From an uncultured Mediterraneibacter sp. (GTDB lineage: Bacteria; Bacillota; Clostridia; Lachnospirales; Lachnospiraceae): a stretch of 44,062 bases of DNA. The stretch lies in NCBI GenBank assembly GCA_944376695.1, contig CALWDM010000017.1, positions 1 through 44,062 on the forward strand, given 5' to 3'. A program made the translations under genes and the position numbers. The notes under the pieces were generated by a model, which had not been told where the DNA came from, did not search any database, and worked only from the letters and a program-made list of their open reading frames with translations. Shown one piece after another: positions 16,666 to 24,548 of the stretch; within the stretch, counting starts at the first letter, position 1, and every line of letters starts with the position of its first letter.

Positions 16666-19284
16666 TTATCTGTTCTTCTTAAACAGCAGGCGGATCCCTT
16701 TCATGATCTGGATGATCGGGATATTGACTGCCGCAAGCCCGTATACGATAAAGAGCTGTCCGACCGTAAGCGTCTGTACTTTAAATACATTGTGCAGGCC
16801 CGGTATCATGACAACGCCTGTGATCAGCACAATGCCAAGCAGGAACGCTCCGATGAGCCATTTATTGTTGACCATCTTCTTTGTAAATACGACCGGGCGG
16901 TCAGACTTACAGTTAAATCCGTGGAACAGCCTTGCAGAACAAAGTGTCGCAAATGCCATCGTCATTCCCAGCAGTTCGTTTTCGCCGTGGTAACCGATCA
17001 TGAATGCGATCATCGTTGTCACTGCGATGGAGAGCCCTTCTGTACCGATCTTGATCAGGAAATCCTTTGTCAGAATGGACTCATTCATCGGTCTCGGCTT
17101 CTCTTTCATCACATCCTTTGATCCGGGCTCCAGTCCCAGGGCGATCGCCGGAAGACTGTCTGTCAGCAGGTTGATAAAGAGCAGGTGCACCGGTGCGAAC
17201 GGAACCGGCAGCGCCATGATGGACGCGTACAGGACTGCCAGGATCGCGCCGAAGTTGCCGGACAGAAGGAACTGGATAGAGCTCTTGATATTCCGGTAGA
17301 TATTCCTTCCGTTCTCCACTGCCTTCACGATCGTTGCAAAGTTGTCATCCGTGAGGACCATAGCCGCAGCGTCCTTAGACACCTCGCTTCCCGTGATACC
17401 CATGGCGACACCGATATCCGCCTGCTTTAGCGCAGGAGCATCATTAACGCCGTCCCCGGTCATGGATACGATATTGCCTTTTTCCTGCCATGCGCGGACA
17501 ATACGGATCTTATGCTCCGGCGACACACGCGCATACACAGAAATCCCCTCTACGAAATCTTTCAGTTCTTCGTCTGACATCTTGTCGATCTCAGCACCTT
17601 CGCATGCCTCGGACTCGTCTTCCAGGATGCCGATCCTCTTTGCAATTGCAGCGGCAGTCACTTTGTGATCACCGGTGATCATAATCGGGCGGATCCCTGC
17701 GCTCTTACATTCTGCAACCGCCGCCTTTGATTCTTCCCTCGGCGGATCCATCATCGCGATCAGTCCGAGGAATGTCAGGTCATACTCATCTTCAAGGGTC
17801 AGCTCCAGTTCATCTGATACTACCTTGTATGCAAATGCCAGGACGCGGAGTCCCTGCCTTGAGAATGCCTGGTTCTGGTCCTCGATATTCTTTCTGTCCT
17901 GCGCGGTCACCGGACGGACCTCCGATCCGATCTGGATCTTGTCCATCCTGTCTAAAAGGACGTCCACAGCGCCCTTCACGATCATTGTCGGCACACCTTC
18001 CATCGTGTGCTTTGTAGACATCAGTTTGCGGTCGCTGTCGAACGGGTTCTCGCTCTCACGGGGATATTTTGCCCTCACAGCTTCCGGGTCAAGCCCAAGA
18101 CGGCTTCCCAGATTGATCAGCGCTGTCTCTGTCGGATCGCCGATCTCCACGCCGTCTGTGATCTTGGAATCGTTGCAGAGCATACTTCCGATGAGCAGCC
18201 TGCTCTGGGACGGGTCATTCAGATCGATGCCGTCTGCCTTGATGCAGTCCTCATCCACATAGTAGTCCTCCACTGTCATCTTGTTCTGCGTCAGCGTTCC
18301 CGTCTTATCCGAGCAGATGACAGACACGCTCCCCAGACCTTCCACTGCCTGGAGCTTTCTCATGATGGCATGCTCCCTCGCCATCTTCTGTGTGCCAAAG
18401 GAAAGGACGATCGTAACGATAGAACTCAGCGCCTCCGGGATTGCCGCAACCGCCAGAGCCACCGCAAAGAGGAATGCGTCTCCGATATTATCGCCTCTGA
18501 AAATGCTCACTCCGAAAAGGAGCGCACAGAACACCAGGATCAGGATCGACAGCTTCTGACCGAACTGGTCTAAGTTGACCTGGAGGGGCGTTCTCTTCTC
18601 TGATGTGGTCTTTAAAAGGCTTGCGATCTTACCCACCTCAGTGTCCATTCCGATGCCTGTCACAACAAAAGAACCTCTTCCGTACGTTACAAAGCTGCCC
18701 GAATAGACCATGTTCAGCCTGTCTCCCAGCGGGACCTCATCCGCCTGGATCGCGTCGATATTCTTCTCCACGCCGAGGCTCTCCCCTGTCAGTGCGCTCT
18801 CATCCACCTTCAGGCTGGCGCACTCGACCAGGCGTCCGTCTGCCGGGATATAGTCTCCGGCATCCAGCATAACGAGATCTCCCACCGTCACTTCTGAAGA
18901 CGGGATCTGTACAACATTTCCATTCCTTAATACTTTTGCCTCCGGGCCGGAGAGCTTCTTCAGGCTCGCAAGAGACTGCTCTGCCTTCACGGTCTGCACG
19001 GTTCCAAGAACCGCGTTCATCGTGATCACGATCAGGATAACCGCCGCGCTTTCGATATCTCCCATAAAGCCGGACGCAATCGCCGCAATAATAAGGATAA
19101 TCACAAGGAAATCCTTATACTGCTCCAGGAAAATCTGAAGGATCGTCTTCTTCTTCCCTTCCACCAGCTCATTCGGGCCGTACTTTTCCTGGTTCGCCCT
19201 TACCTGTTCCTCTGTGAGCGGCTCTGTCGATCCATTGACCGATTTAAGCGCTTCCTCACTGGTCATTTGAAAATAGTGTTTCAT
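16666..19284 (-). CDS. Ca2+/Mn2+-type P-type ATPase (PMR1/SERCA family)
   Basis: The 872 residues form a P2-type pump. An N-terminal cation-ATPase domain begins MKHYFQMTSEEAL. Helix 4 carries AAIPEAL, the phosphorylation motif DKTGTLTQNKM is near residue 326, GDGVNDAPALKQADIG marks the hinge, and six C-terminal helices follow, with N-L-L-T-D-S in the helix-6 region. These features place it with calcium/manganese exporters. Translation starts at 19284 after GAGGAGG. The gene is preceded by a yybP-ykoY manganese riboswitch with its own promoter, so Mn2+ export under manganese excess is the likely role; Ca2+ transport is also possible. Confidence 0.93.
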   Translation of the reverse strand: MKHYFQMTSEEALKSVNGSTEPLTEEQVRANQEKYGPNELVEGKKKTILQIFLEQYKDFLVIILIIAAIASGFMGDIESAAVILIVITMNAVLGTVQTVKAEQSLASLKKLSGPEAKVLRNGNVVQIPSSEVTVGDLVMLDAGDYIPADGRLVECASLKVDESALTGESLGVEKNIDAIQADEVPLGDRLNMVYSGSFVTYGRGSFVVTGIGMDTEVGKIASLLKTTSEKRTPLQVNLDQFGQKLSILILVFCALLFGVSIFRGDNIGDAFLFAVALAVAAIPEALSSIVTIVLSFGTQKMAREHAIMRKLQAVEGLGSVSVICSDKTGTLTQNKMTVEDYYVDEDCIKADGIDLNDPSQSRLLIGSMLCNDSKITDGVEIGDPTETALINLGSRLGLDPEAVRAKYPRESENPFDSDRKLMSTKHTMEGVPTMIVKGAVDVLLDRMDKIQIGSEVRPVTAQDRKNIEDQNQAFSRQGLRVLAFAYKVVSDELELTLEDEYDLTFLGLIAMMDPPREESKAAVAECKSAGIRPIMITGDHKVTAAAIAKRIGILEDESEACEGAEIDKMSDEELKDFVEGISVYARVSPEHKIRIVRAWQEKGNIVSMTGDGVNDAPALKQADIGVAMGITGSEVSKDAAAMVLTDDNFATIVKAVENGRNIYRNIKSSIQFLLSGNFGAILAVLYASIMALPVPFAPVHLLFINLLTDSLPAIALGLEPGSKDVMKEKPRPMNESILTKDFLIKIGTEGLSIAVTTMIAFMIGYHGENELLGMTMAFATLCSARLFHGFNCKSDRPVVFTKKMVNNKWLIGAFLLGIVLITGVVMIPGLHNVFKVQTLTVGQLFIVYGLAAVNIPIIQIMKGIRLLFKKNR

Positions 19285-19307
19285 GTAATCCTCCTCTTCA
19301 TCCGATG

Positions 19308-19366
19308 TGAAATAAAAATGAGACTCCTATTGCACACCGTTGTTATGTAATGCAATAAAAGTCTCA
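19308..19366 (-). terminator. riboswitch-controlled terminator
   Basis: TGAGACT (minus strand, from 19366) pairs with AGTCTCA (to 19319), and ATTGCA pairs with TGCAAT inside the same stem. The hairpin is followed on the minus strand by a T-rich run (TTTTTATTT) at 19308-19318, before the ribosome binding site of the ATPase gene. It is the expression platform of the manganese riboswitch. Confidence 0.8.
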
Positions 19367-19453
19367 CCGTTTAATCGCGATACGGATGAAATGCTCATCG
19401 TACTGACGTCATCGCAAACGCTTGAATCAAGCGCCAGTTACTCCCTTTTACCA
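19308..19453 (-). ncRNA. yybP-ykoY manganese riboswitch
   Basis: The transcript leader begins near 19453 with AAAAGGGAGTAACTGGCGC, which matches the conserved 5' core of yybP-ykoY aptamers. It continues through paired arms (GCGCTTGATTCAAGCG; CGATGAGCATTTCATCCG) to the conserved TGAGAC segment. It ends in a terminator hairpin that uses the same segment, as expected for a transcriptional switch. The downstream gene is a P-type cation ATPase, a known partner of this class, which senses Mn2+. Inferred action: Mn2+ binding stabilises the aptamer, prevents terminator formation and switches the exporter on. Confidence 0.87.
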
Positions 19454-19459
19454 AACAAT

Positions 19460-19488
19460 AATATAATGGAAATTTGAGGCACTGTCAA
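19460..19488 (-). promoter_or_regulatory. sigma-A promoter of riboswitch and ATPase
   Basis: TTGACA (19483-19488) and TATATT (19460-19465) on the minus strand are separated by exactly 17 bases. The predicted start, about 7 bases downstream, falls at the 5' edge of the aptamer. Confidence 0.85.
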
Positions 19489-19517
19489 TGCTTTTTACGC
19501 TTTTTTCACAATTCAAA

Positions 19518-19545
19518 AGCAGGATATCCTTACGGATATCCTGCT
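19518..19545 (-). terminator. rpsU terminator
   Basis: A perfect 12-base stem (AGCAGGATATCC / GGATATCCTGCT) with a 4-base loop lies just after the rpsU stop codon. On the minus strand it is followed by TTTGAATTGTG, a modest T-rich tail. It separates rpsU from the riboswitch promoter. Confidence 0.75.
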
Positions 19546-19558
19546 CAAAGTGCACTTA

Positions 19559-19735
19559 TTAATTATATTTACGTTTTCTAGCAGCTTCAGATTTTTTCTT
19601 ACGTCTTACGCTTGGCTTTTCATAGTGTTCTCTCTTGCGGATCTCCTGCTGAATGCCAGCTTTAGCGCAGTTTCTTTTGAATCTGCGTAAAGCGCTGTCT
19701 AACGTCTCGTTTTCTTTAACGATTACATTTGACAT
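19559..19735 (-). CDS. rpsU: 30S ribosomal protein S21
   Basis: This encodes 58 residues beginning [20 protein letters not shown] and ending in a lysine/arginine-rich tail ([15 protein letters not shown]), the full normal form of bacterial bS21, a small-subunit protein. The start ATG at 19735 follows GGAGGGGAGG about 15-20 bases upstream, a rather long spacing. It stands alone, with its own promoter at 19814-19841 and terminator at 19518-19545, between alaS and the manganese-regulated ATPase. Confidence 0.97.
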   Translation of the reverse strand: MSNVIVKENETLDSALRRFKRNCAKAGIQQEIRKREHYEKPSVRRKKKSEAARKRKYN

Positions 19736-19813
19736 AGTCTCACACCTTACCTCCCCTCCAGCCTTGTATTGTGCATAATACGACTGTTCGGGTATTTTCT
19801 TGCACTAATAAAG

Positions 19814-19841
19814 ATTATATCATATTTTTTTCTTCCGTCAA
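19814..19841 (-). promoter_or_regulatory. rpsU promoter
   Basis: On the minus strand TTGACG (19836-19841) and TATAAT (19814-19819) are separated by 16 bases. The start site would fall about 70 bases before the rpsU start codon, leaving a medium-length leader that contains no riboswitch I recognise. Confidence 0.75.
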
Positions 19842-19955
19842 CTATTTTCCTCAGAAAAACTTATAAAACGCATGAAAAAACCACGAATCACAGTGCTTTT
19901 TTCTTCTTTCCCCGGTCATAACCGAAGTACATCGGAGAAACGGCGAGTTCCCCGA

Positions 19956-22595
19956 TCAGTTGATCTGGCCTTCCAGCACCTCAGCCGCTTTTTCCAGGGC
20001 ATCCGGGATCCCTGCCGGATTCTTGCCGCCTGCCTGCGCCATGTTCGGGCGTCCGCCTCCTCCGCCGCCGACGCATCCGGCGATGCCTTTCACCAGGTTG
20101 CCCGCGTGTGCGCCCTTCTTCATTGCCCCGTCTGTGGCGGTTGCCATAAGGCTGACCTTCCCGTCATTTCCGGAAGCAAGCACAACTACTCCGTCTCCCA
20201 GCTTTTCTTTGAGCTGGTCGCCCAGGTCGCGCAGCCCGTTCATGTCAACGCCGTCGATCTGCGCTGCGAGGAGTTTCACCCCCTTCACTTCTTTCACCTG
20301 ATCCATCACATCTCCGGCAGCTTCCTGAGCCATTTTGCTCTTTAAGCTTTCGATCTCGCTGTGGAGCGATTTATTTTCCGCCAGTATATGGCTGATCTTA
20401 TCGCCGAGATTGTCCGGTGTCGTTTTCAGGAGATGAGCGGCTGCTTTCAGTTTCTCTTCGATATCCGCATAATACTTCAGCAGTCCCTCAGAGGTCAGCG
20501 CTTCGATCCTGCGCACACCTGCCGCAACGCCAGTCTCGGAAATGATCTTGAACGCCATGATCTCAGAAGTATTCTTCACATGTGTACCGCCGCAGAATTC
20601 AATGGAAAAATCGCTCATATTGACTACGCGTACGATATCGCCATATTTCTCGCCAAACAGAGCCTGAGCCCCGGTTTTCTTTGCCTCCTCGATGGGCATG
20701 TTCTTCACGATGACCGGAAGCCCGTTGGAGATCTGTTCGTTTACCATATCCTCGACCTTTTTCAGTTCTTCCGCTGTCATGGCGGAGAAATGCGTAAAGT
20801 CAAAGCGCAGCCTGTCCTCGTTGACGCTGGAACCAGCCTGCTCCACATGGGTGCCGAGAACGGTGCGGAGAGCCTTCTGGAGAAGGTGGGTCGCACTGTG
20901 GTTTCTCGCGGAGAGCGCGCGCTTCTTTGCGCTGACTTCCAGAGAAACTTTGTCTCCCACTTTGATCATGCCTTTTGTCATCACACCGATATGGCCGATC
21001 TTTCCACCGAGCAGCTTAACGGTATCTTCTACTTTAAATTCGCCTTCTGCGGTGCGGATATACCCTGTGTCAGCCTCCTGACCGCCGCTCGTCGCATAGA
21101 ACGGTGTCTCATTTACAAACACAGTGCCCTTCTGCCCTTCGGAGAGCGCGTCTGTGAGCTCCTCCTCCGTGGTAAGTACAGTTACGTCAGACTCCCATGT
21201 CAGATTGTCATATCCGACAAAAGTACTTGTCACGCCGGGATCAATGGATTCATATACGGTCACGTCAGCGCCCATGTAGTTCGTTACTTCACGCGCGTTT
21301 CTCGCAGTCGTCCTCTGGACTTCCATTGAAGCCTTAAAGCCTTCTTCATCCACATCCATTCCCTTTTCTTCCAGGATCTCTTTTGTCAGATCCAGCGGGA
21401 ACCCATAAGTATCATAGAGCCGGAACGCGTCATCGCCGTTCAGTGTCTTCTCACCCTTTTCCTCCATGTCTGCGATCATATCAGAGAGGATGCCAAGTCC
21501 CTGGTCAATGGTCTTGTTAAACTGCTCTTCCTCTTTTGTGATCACTTTGAGGATAAACTCCTTTTTTTCCTCCAGCTCCGGATATCCGTCCTTAGAGCCT
21601 TCGATCACAGTCTGAGCCAGTTCCGGAAGGAACCCTTTGTGGATACCCAGAAGCCTTCCGTGACGGCACGCGCGTCTTAAGAGACGGCGCAGCACATAGC
21701 CCCTTCCCTCGTTGGACGGCATGATCCCGTCAGAGATCATAAACGTCACGGAACGGATATGGTCTGTGATCACACGGATCGACACATCGTTTTTGTATTC
21801 TTTGCCGTATTCTTTGCCCGCAAGGCGGCATACATGGCCGCGGAGCGCTTTGATCGTATCCACGTCAAAAATGGAATCCACGTCCTGGACCACAGATGCC
21901 AGACGCTCCAGCCCCATTCCTGTATCGATGTTCTTCTGTTCCAGTTCTGTGTAATGGCCGTTTCCGTCATTGTCAAACTGGGTGAACACGTCATTCCAGA
22001 TCTCCATATAACGGTCGCAGTCGCACCCTACAGTACACTCTGGCCTGCCGCATCCGTACTTTTCCCCGCGGTCATAGTAGACCTCAGAGCAGGGACCGCA
22101 CGGACCGGAACCATGCTCCCAGAAATTGTCTTCTTTTCCGAATTTAAAAATACGCTCCGCCGGAATACCCATCTTTTTGTTCCAGATCTCAAACGCCTCG
22201 TCATCATCCACATATACGGACGGATACAGTCGGTCCGGATCCAGGCCCACTACCTCTGTGAGAAACTCCCATGTCCACTGGATCGCTTCCTCCTTGAAAT
22301 AATCTCCAAACGAAAAGTTCCCGAGCATCTCAAAGAAAGTACCGTGGCGCGCGGTTTTTCCCACGTTTTCGATATCGCCTGTACGGATACATTTCTGGCA
22401 GGTGGTCACACGCTTCCTCGGCGGGATCTCCTGTCCTGTAAAATATGGTTTTAACGGCGCCATTCCTGAATTGATGAGCAGCAGGCTCCTGTCATTGTGC
22501 GGCACCAGAGAAAAACTCTTCATCGCAAGGTGTCCCTTGCTCTCAAAGAACTCAAGAAACATTTTTCTAAGCTGGTTTACTCCATATGGCTGCAT
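19956..22595 (-). CDS. alaS: alanyl-tRNA synthetase
   Basis: AlaS charges tRNA-Ala. I chose ATG 22595 (879 residues), preceded by GAGGAGG; the frame is open 37 codons further but those residues are not AlaS-like. The product begins MQPYGVNQLRKMFLEFFESKGH, and the class II catalytic core runs to about residue 440. The editing domain shows HSATH near 563 and CGGTH near 666, which together bind zinc. The C-terminal DHHA1 domain ends with a glycine-rich segment (GGGGRPNMAQAGG). No T-box leader lies upstream; a plain promoter is at 22637-22665. Confidence 0.97.
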   Translation of the reverse strand: MQPYGVNQLRKMFLEFFESKGHLAMKSFSLVPHNDRSLLLINSGMAPLKPYFTGQEIPPRKRVTTCQKCIRTGDIENVGKTARHGTFFEMLGNFSFGDYFKEEAIQWTWEFLTEVVGLDPDRLYPSVYVDDDEAFEIWNKKMGIPAERIFKFGKEDNFWEHGSGPCGPCSEVYYDRGEKYGCGRPECTVGCDCDRYMEIWNDVFTQFDNDGNGHYTELEQKNIDTGMGLERLASVVQDVDSIFDVDTIKALRGHVCRLAGKEYGKEYKNDVSIRVITDHIRSVTFMISDGIMPSNEGRGYVLRRLLRRACRHGRLLGIHKGFLPELAQTVIEGSKDGYPELEEKKEFILKVITKEEEQFNKTIDQGLGILSDMIADMEEKGEKTLNGDDAFRLYDTYGFPLDLTKEILEEKGMDVDEEGFKASMEVQRTTARNAREVTNYMGADVTVYESIDPGVTSTFVGYDNLTWESDVTVLTTEEELTDALSEGQKGTVFVNETPFYATSGGQEADTGYIRTAEGEFKVEDTVKLLGGKIGHIGVMTKGMIKVGDKVSLEVSAKKRALSARNHSATHLLQKALRTVLGTHVEQAGSSVNEDRLRFDFTHFSAMTAEELKKVEDMVNEQISNGLPVIVKNMPIEEAKKTGAQALFGEKYGDIVRVVNMSDFSIEFCGGTHVKNTSEIMAFKIISETGVAAGVRRIEALTSEGLLKYYADIEEKLKAAAHLLKTTPDNLGDKISHILAENKSLHSEIESLKSKMAQEAAGDVMDQVKEVKGVKLLAAQIDGVDMNGLRDLGDQLKEKLGDGVVVLASGNDGKVSLMATATDGAMKKGAHAGNLVKGIAGCVGGGGGGRPNMAQAGGKNPAGIPDALEKAAEVLEGQIN

Positions 22596-22636
22596 TGCTA
22601 TAATCCTCCTCTTTCGCTCCAAAAAGCCTGTTCTAT

Positions 22637-22665
22637 AATATATCACAGCAGGATATATTTGTAAA
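22637..22665 (-). promoter_or_regulatory. alaS promoter
   Basis: TTTACA (22660-22665) and TATATT (22637-22642) on the minus strand are 17 bases apart, about 40 bases before the alaS start codon. A GC-rich imperfect hairpin (22668-22689) just upstream may end the hydrogenase transcript, but its T-tail is weak. Confidence 0.75.
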
Positions 22666-22726
22666 GCGGACGCCCTGAAAAGAGCGCCCGCCCGAAATAT
22701 CCTCATATGACCGGAACCAGTTCATT

Positions 22727-24247
22727 CTATTTCAGCTCAATTTCCTCAAGCTCCTTCGGAGGAACTGGCCTGCTGGAATTTTTTACAAATGTGGTAAGGT
22801 TCTTCTTTGCCTTCGCTACCGGGATGTTCGTACCCGCGCCGGCGATACATCCGCCCGGACAGCCCATGCCTTCGATCAGACATCCGTTCATCCTTCCGGC
22901 TTTTGCGAGGGCCAGGATCTTCTTACATTCTGCCAGACCTTCCGCATGTTCAATATTGACCTGCACATCCGGATAGTATGCATTGATGCATTTCTCGATC
23001 GCCTCAGCCACGCCTCCTGCGCAGCCGTAGCCGCGCCCTGCTCCTGTTGCGTCATGGAAGGAGGACTCCGCTTCATATTCTGTAAGGTCAATGCCCTTCG
23101 CATCGAACATTGCCTGCATTTCCTCAAAAGTCACGACAAAGTCCACATCGCTTCTCACAGATCTTCTGGATGCCTCCAGCTTCTTTGCCGCGCATGGTCC
23201 GATAAATACAACCTTTGCATTCGGATGCTCCTGCTTGATCGTCCTTGCTGTCGCCACCATCGGAGTCAGTTCCTGTGAGATCTCATCGATCACGTCCGGG
23301 AAATATTTCTTAGCCAGGACAGCCCAGGACGGACAGCAGGACGTGAGCAGGAACGGGAGCTCTCCTGTCACTACCTTCTCCACATAGTGATGCGCCTCTG
23401 CGATTGCACCGATATCGGCGCCCAGCGCTACCTCATAGACCTCAGAAAATCCCATTTCCCTCAGGGCTGCTTTGATATTTCTCGGAGTGATGTTGTCTCC
23501 GAACTGGCCGACAAATGCCGGAGCGATTTCCGCAACGATTTCCTCACCTTCTGACAGCGCCCTCGCGAGCTGGAAGATCTGTGATTTGTCCGAGATCGCG
23601 CCGAACGGACAGCTGACCATGCACATTCCGCAGGAAACACATTTATCGTTGTCAATAAACGCGCGTCCGTATTTGTCTGATACGATGGCATTTACGCCGC
23701 ATGCCTTCTGGCACGGTCTTTCTTTCTTTGCAATGGCGTCATATGGACAGACTGACTTGCATCTTCCGCATTTGATACACTTATCCTGATCTATAAAAGA
23801 GCGTCCGTTCACCATTGAGATCGCGTCCTTCGGACAGACCTCCTGGCATGGATGGGCCAGACATCCCTTACAGACATTGCTCACCTCGTATTTATTTTCC
23901 TCACAGCTTTCGCATGCAGAAGGGATTACCTGCATAAGCGGCGGTTCATAATATTTCTCAGAAATATTACTCGCCTCCACTCCTGCGGTAAGGTGGACCG
24001 GCTTGTTCTCCGGGCGCAGGGAAAGCCCCATTGCAAGACGCAGTCTTTCCCTTACGATCGCTCTTGAGCGGTAAGTACTCTCGCGGTATTTCTCTGTATC
24101 GTCATTGACGATATCATAGGGAATGGATTCCATATCATCAAGAAGCGTATCCGCATCTGCCTTAAATCCAAGCTTCGCCACTTCTGTAAATACCCGTCTG
24201 CGGATCTCCCTTACTGTTGTGTGTAATCCTCTCATGCTTAATTCCAT
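22727..24247 (-). CDS. monomeric [FeFe]-hydrogenase
   Basis: This cytoplasmic enzyme of 506 residues catalyses reversible proton reduction to H2 using ferredoxin-type electron carriers. The N-terminal third contains several [4Fe-4S] motifs (CIKCGRCKSVCP, CVSCGMCMVSCP and a Cys-rich segment CESCEENKYEVSNVC). The H-cluster domain has TSCCPSW (P1), GPCAAKKLEA (P2) and EGMGCPGGC (P3). P2 lacks the usual Met before Pro-Cys, and P3 ends AGAGT rather than GGGQP, which fits the monomeric group-B-like enzymes of gut clostridia better than the classic ferredoxin hydrogenase. GGAGG lies 7 bases before ATG 24247. No maturase genes (hydE, hydF, hydG) are nearby. Confidence 0.9.
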   Translation of the reverse strand: MELSMRGLHTTVREIRRRVFTEVAKLGFKADADTLLDDMESIPYDIVNDDTEKYRESTYRSRAIVRERLRLAMGLSLRPENKPVHLTAGVEASNISEKYYEPPLMQVIPSACESCEENKYEVSNVCKGCLAHPCQEVCPKDAISMVNGRSFIDQDKCIKCGRCKSVCPYDAIAKKERPCQKACGVNAIVSDKYGRAFIDNDKCVSCGMCMVSCPFGAISDKSQIFQLARALSEGEEIVAEIAPAFVGQFGDNITPRNIKAALREMGFSEVYEVALGADIGAIAEAHHYVEKVVTGELPFLLTSCCPSWAVLAKKYFPDVIDEISQELTPMVATARTIKQEHPNAKVVFIGPCAAKKLEASRRSVRSDVDFVVTFEEMQAMFDAKGIDLTEYEAESSFHDATGAGRGYGCAGGVAEAIEKCINAYYPDVQVNIEHAEGLAECKKILALAKAGRMNGCLIEGMGCPGGCIAGAGTNIPVAKAKKNLTTFVKNSSRPVPPKELEEIELK

Positions 24248-24548
24248 ATTTTTTCCTCCTGTTATTCTCTCATCTGTACTCCATGCATTATCCGTGCATG
24301 GAGAAGGATCCCTTCAGTCTCTCCTGCGCTGGCGCTGCCACGCCGCCGGAATTTTCGAAACGTCTGCCGAATACAGACGTCTTCCTGGTATGTATCTTCC
24401 CCGACTCCAGGGACACATGTCTTCCCTGTTTTTAATAATACCATGTATGAGACAAATTTCCCAGATATATTTTTAACAATCCCCTGTATTATTTTAAGAA
24501 CAATACAGGGGATCGCTTATTGCCTGTTTCCACTTTTTAAATCCGCTC
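24248..24548. other. intergenic region between metH and hydrogenase
   Basis: This 301-base stretch has no gene. It holds three hairpins: the metH-side stem at 24481-24511, ACGTCTG/CAGACGT at 24360-24380, and a 9-base perfect stem CTCCATGCA/TGCATGGAG at 24279-24303, about 30 bases before the hydrogenase start codon. The last would lie in the hydrogenase leader. A TATTAT box (24435-24440, minus strand) exists but lacks a matching -35, so I assign no promoter. Confidence 0.6.
24481..24511 (-). terminator. probable metH terminator hairpin
   Basis: CCCCTGTATT (24481-24490) and AATACAGGGG (24502-24511) form a perfect 10-base stem with an 11-base loop, 38 bases after the metH stop codon. The T-tail on the minus strand is weak (ATTGTTAAAAAT), so termination may be partial. 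Confidence 0.55.

Noticed and set aside
20361-21329. 322-residue plus-strand frame opposite alaS
   Set aside because: It mirrors conserved alaS sequence and has no ribosome binding site.
22596-22726. T-box leader for alaS
   Set aside because: The gap is only ~130 bases and has no T-box sequence; a plain promoter is present.
24473-24479. Rex-type operator upstream of the hydrogenase
   Set aside because: Only a half-site TTGTTAA is present; the second half is not recognisable.
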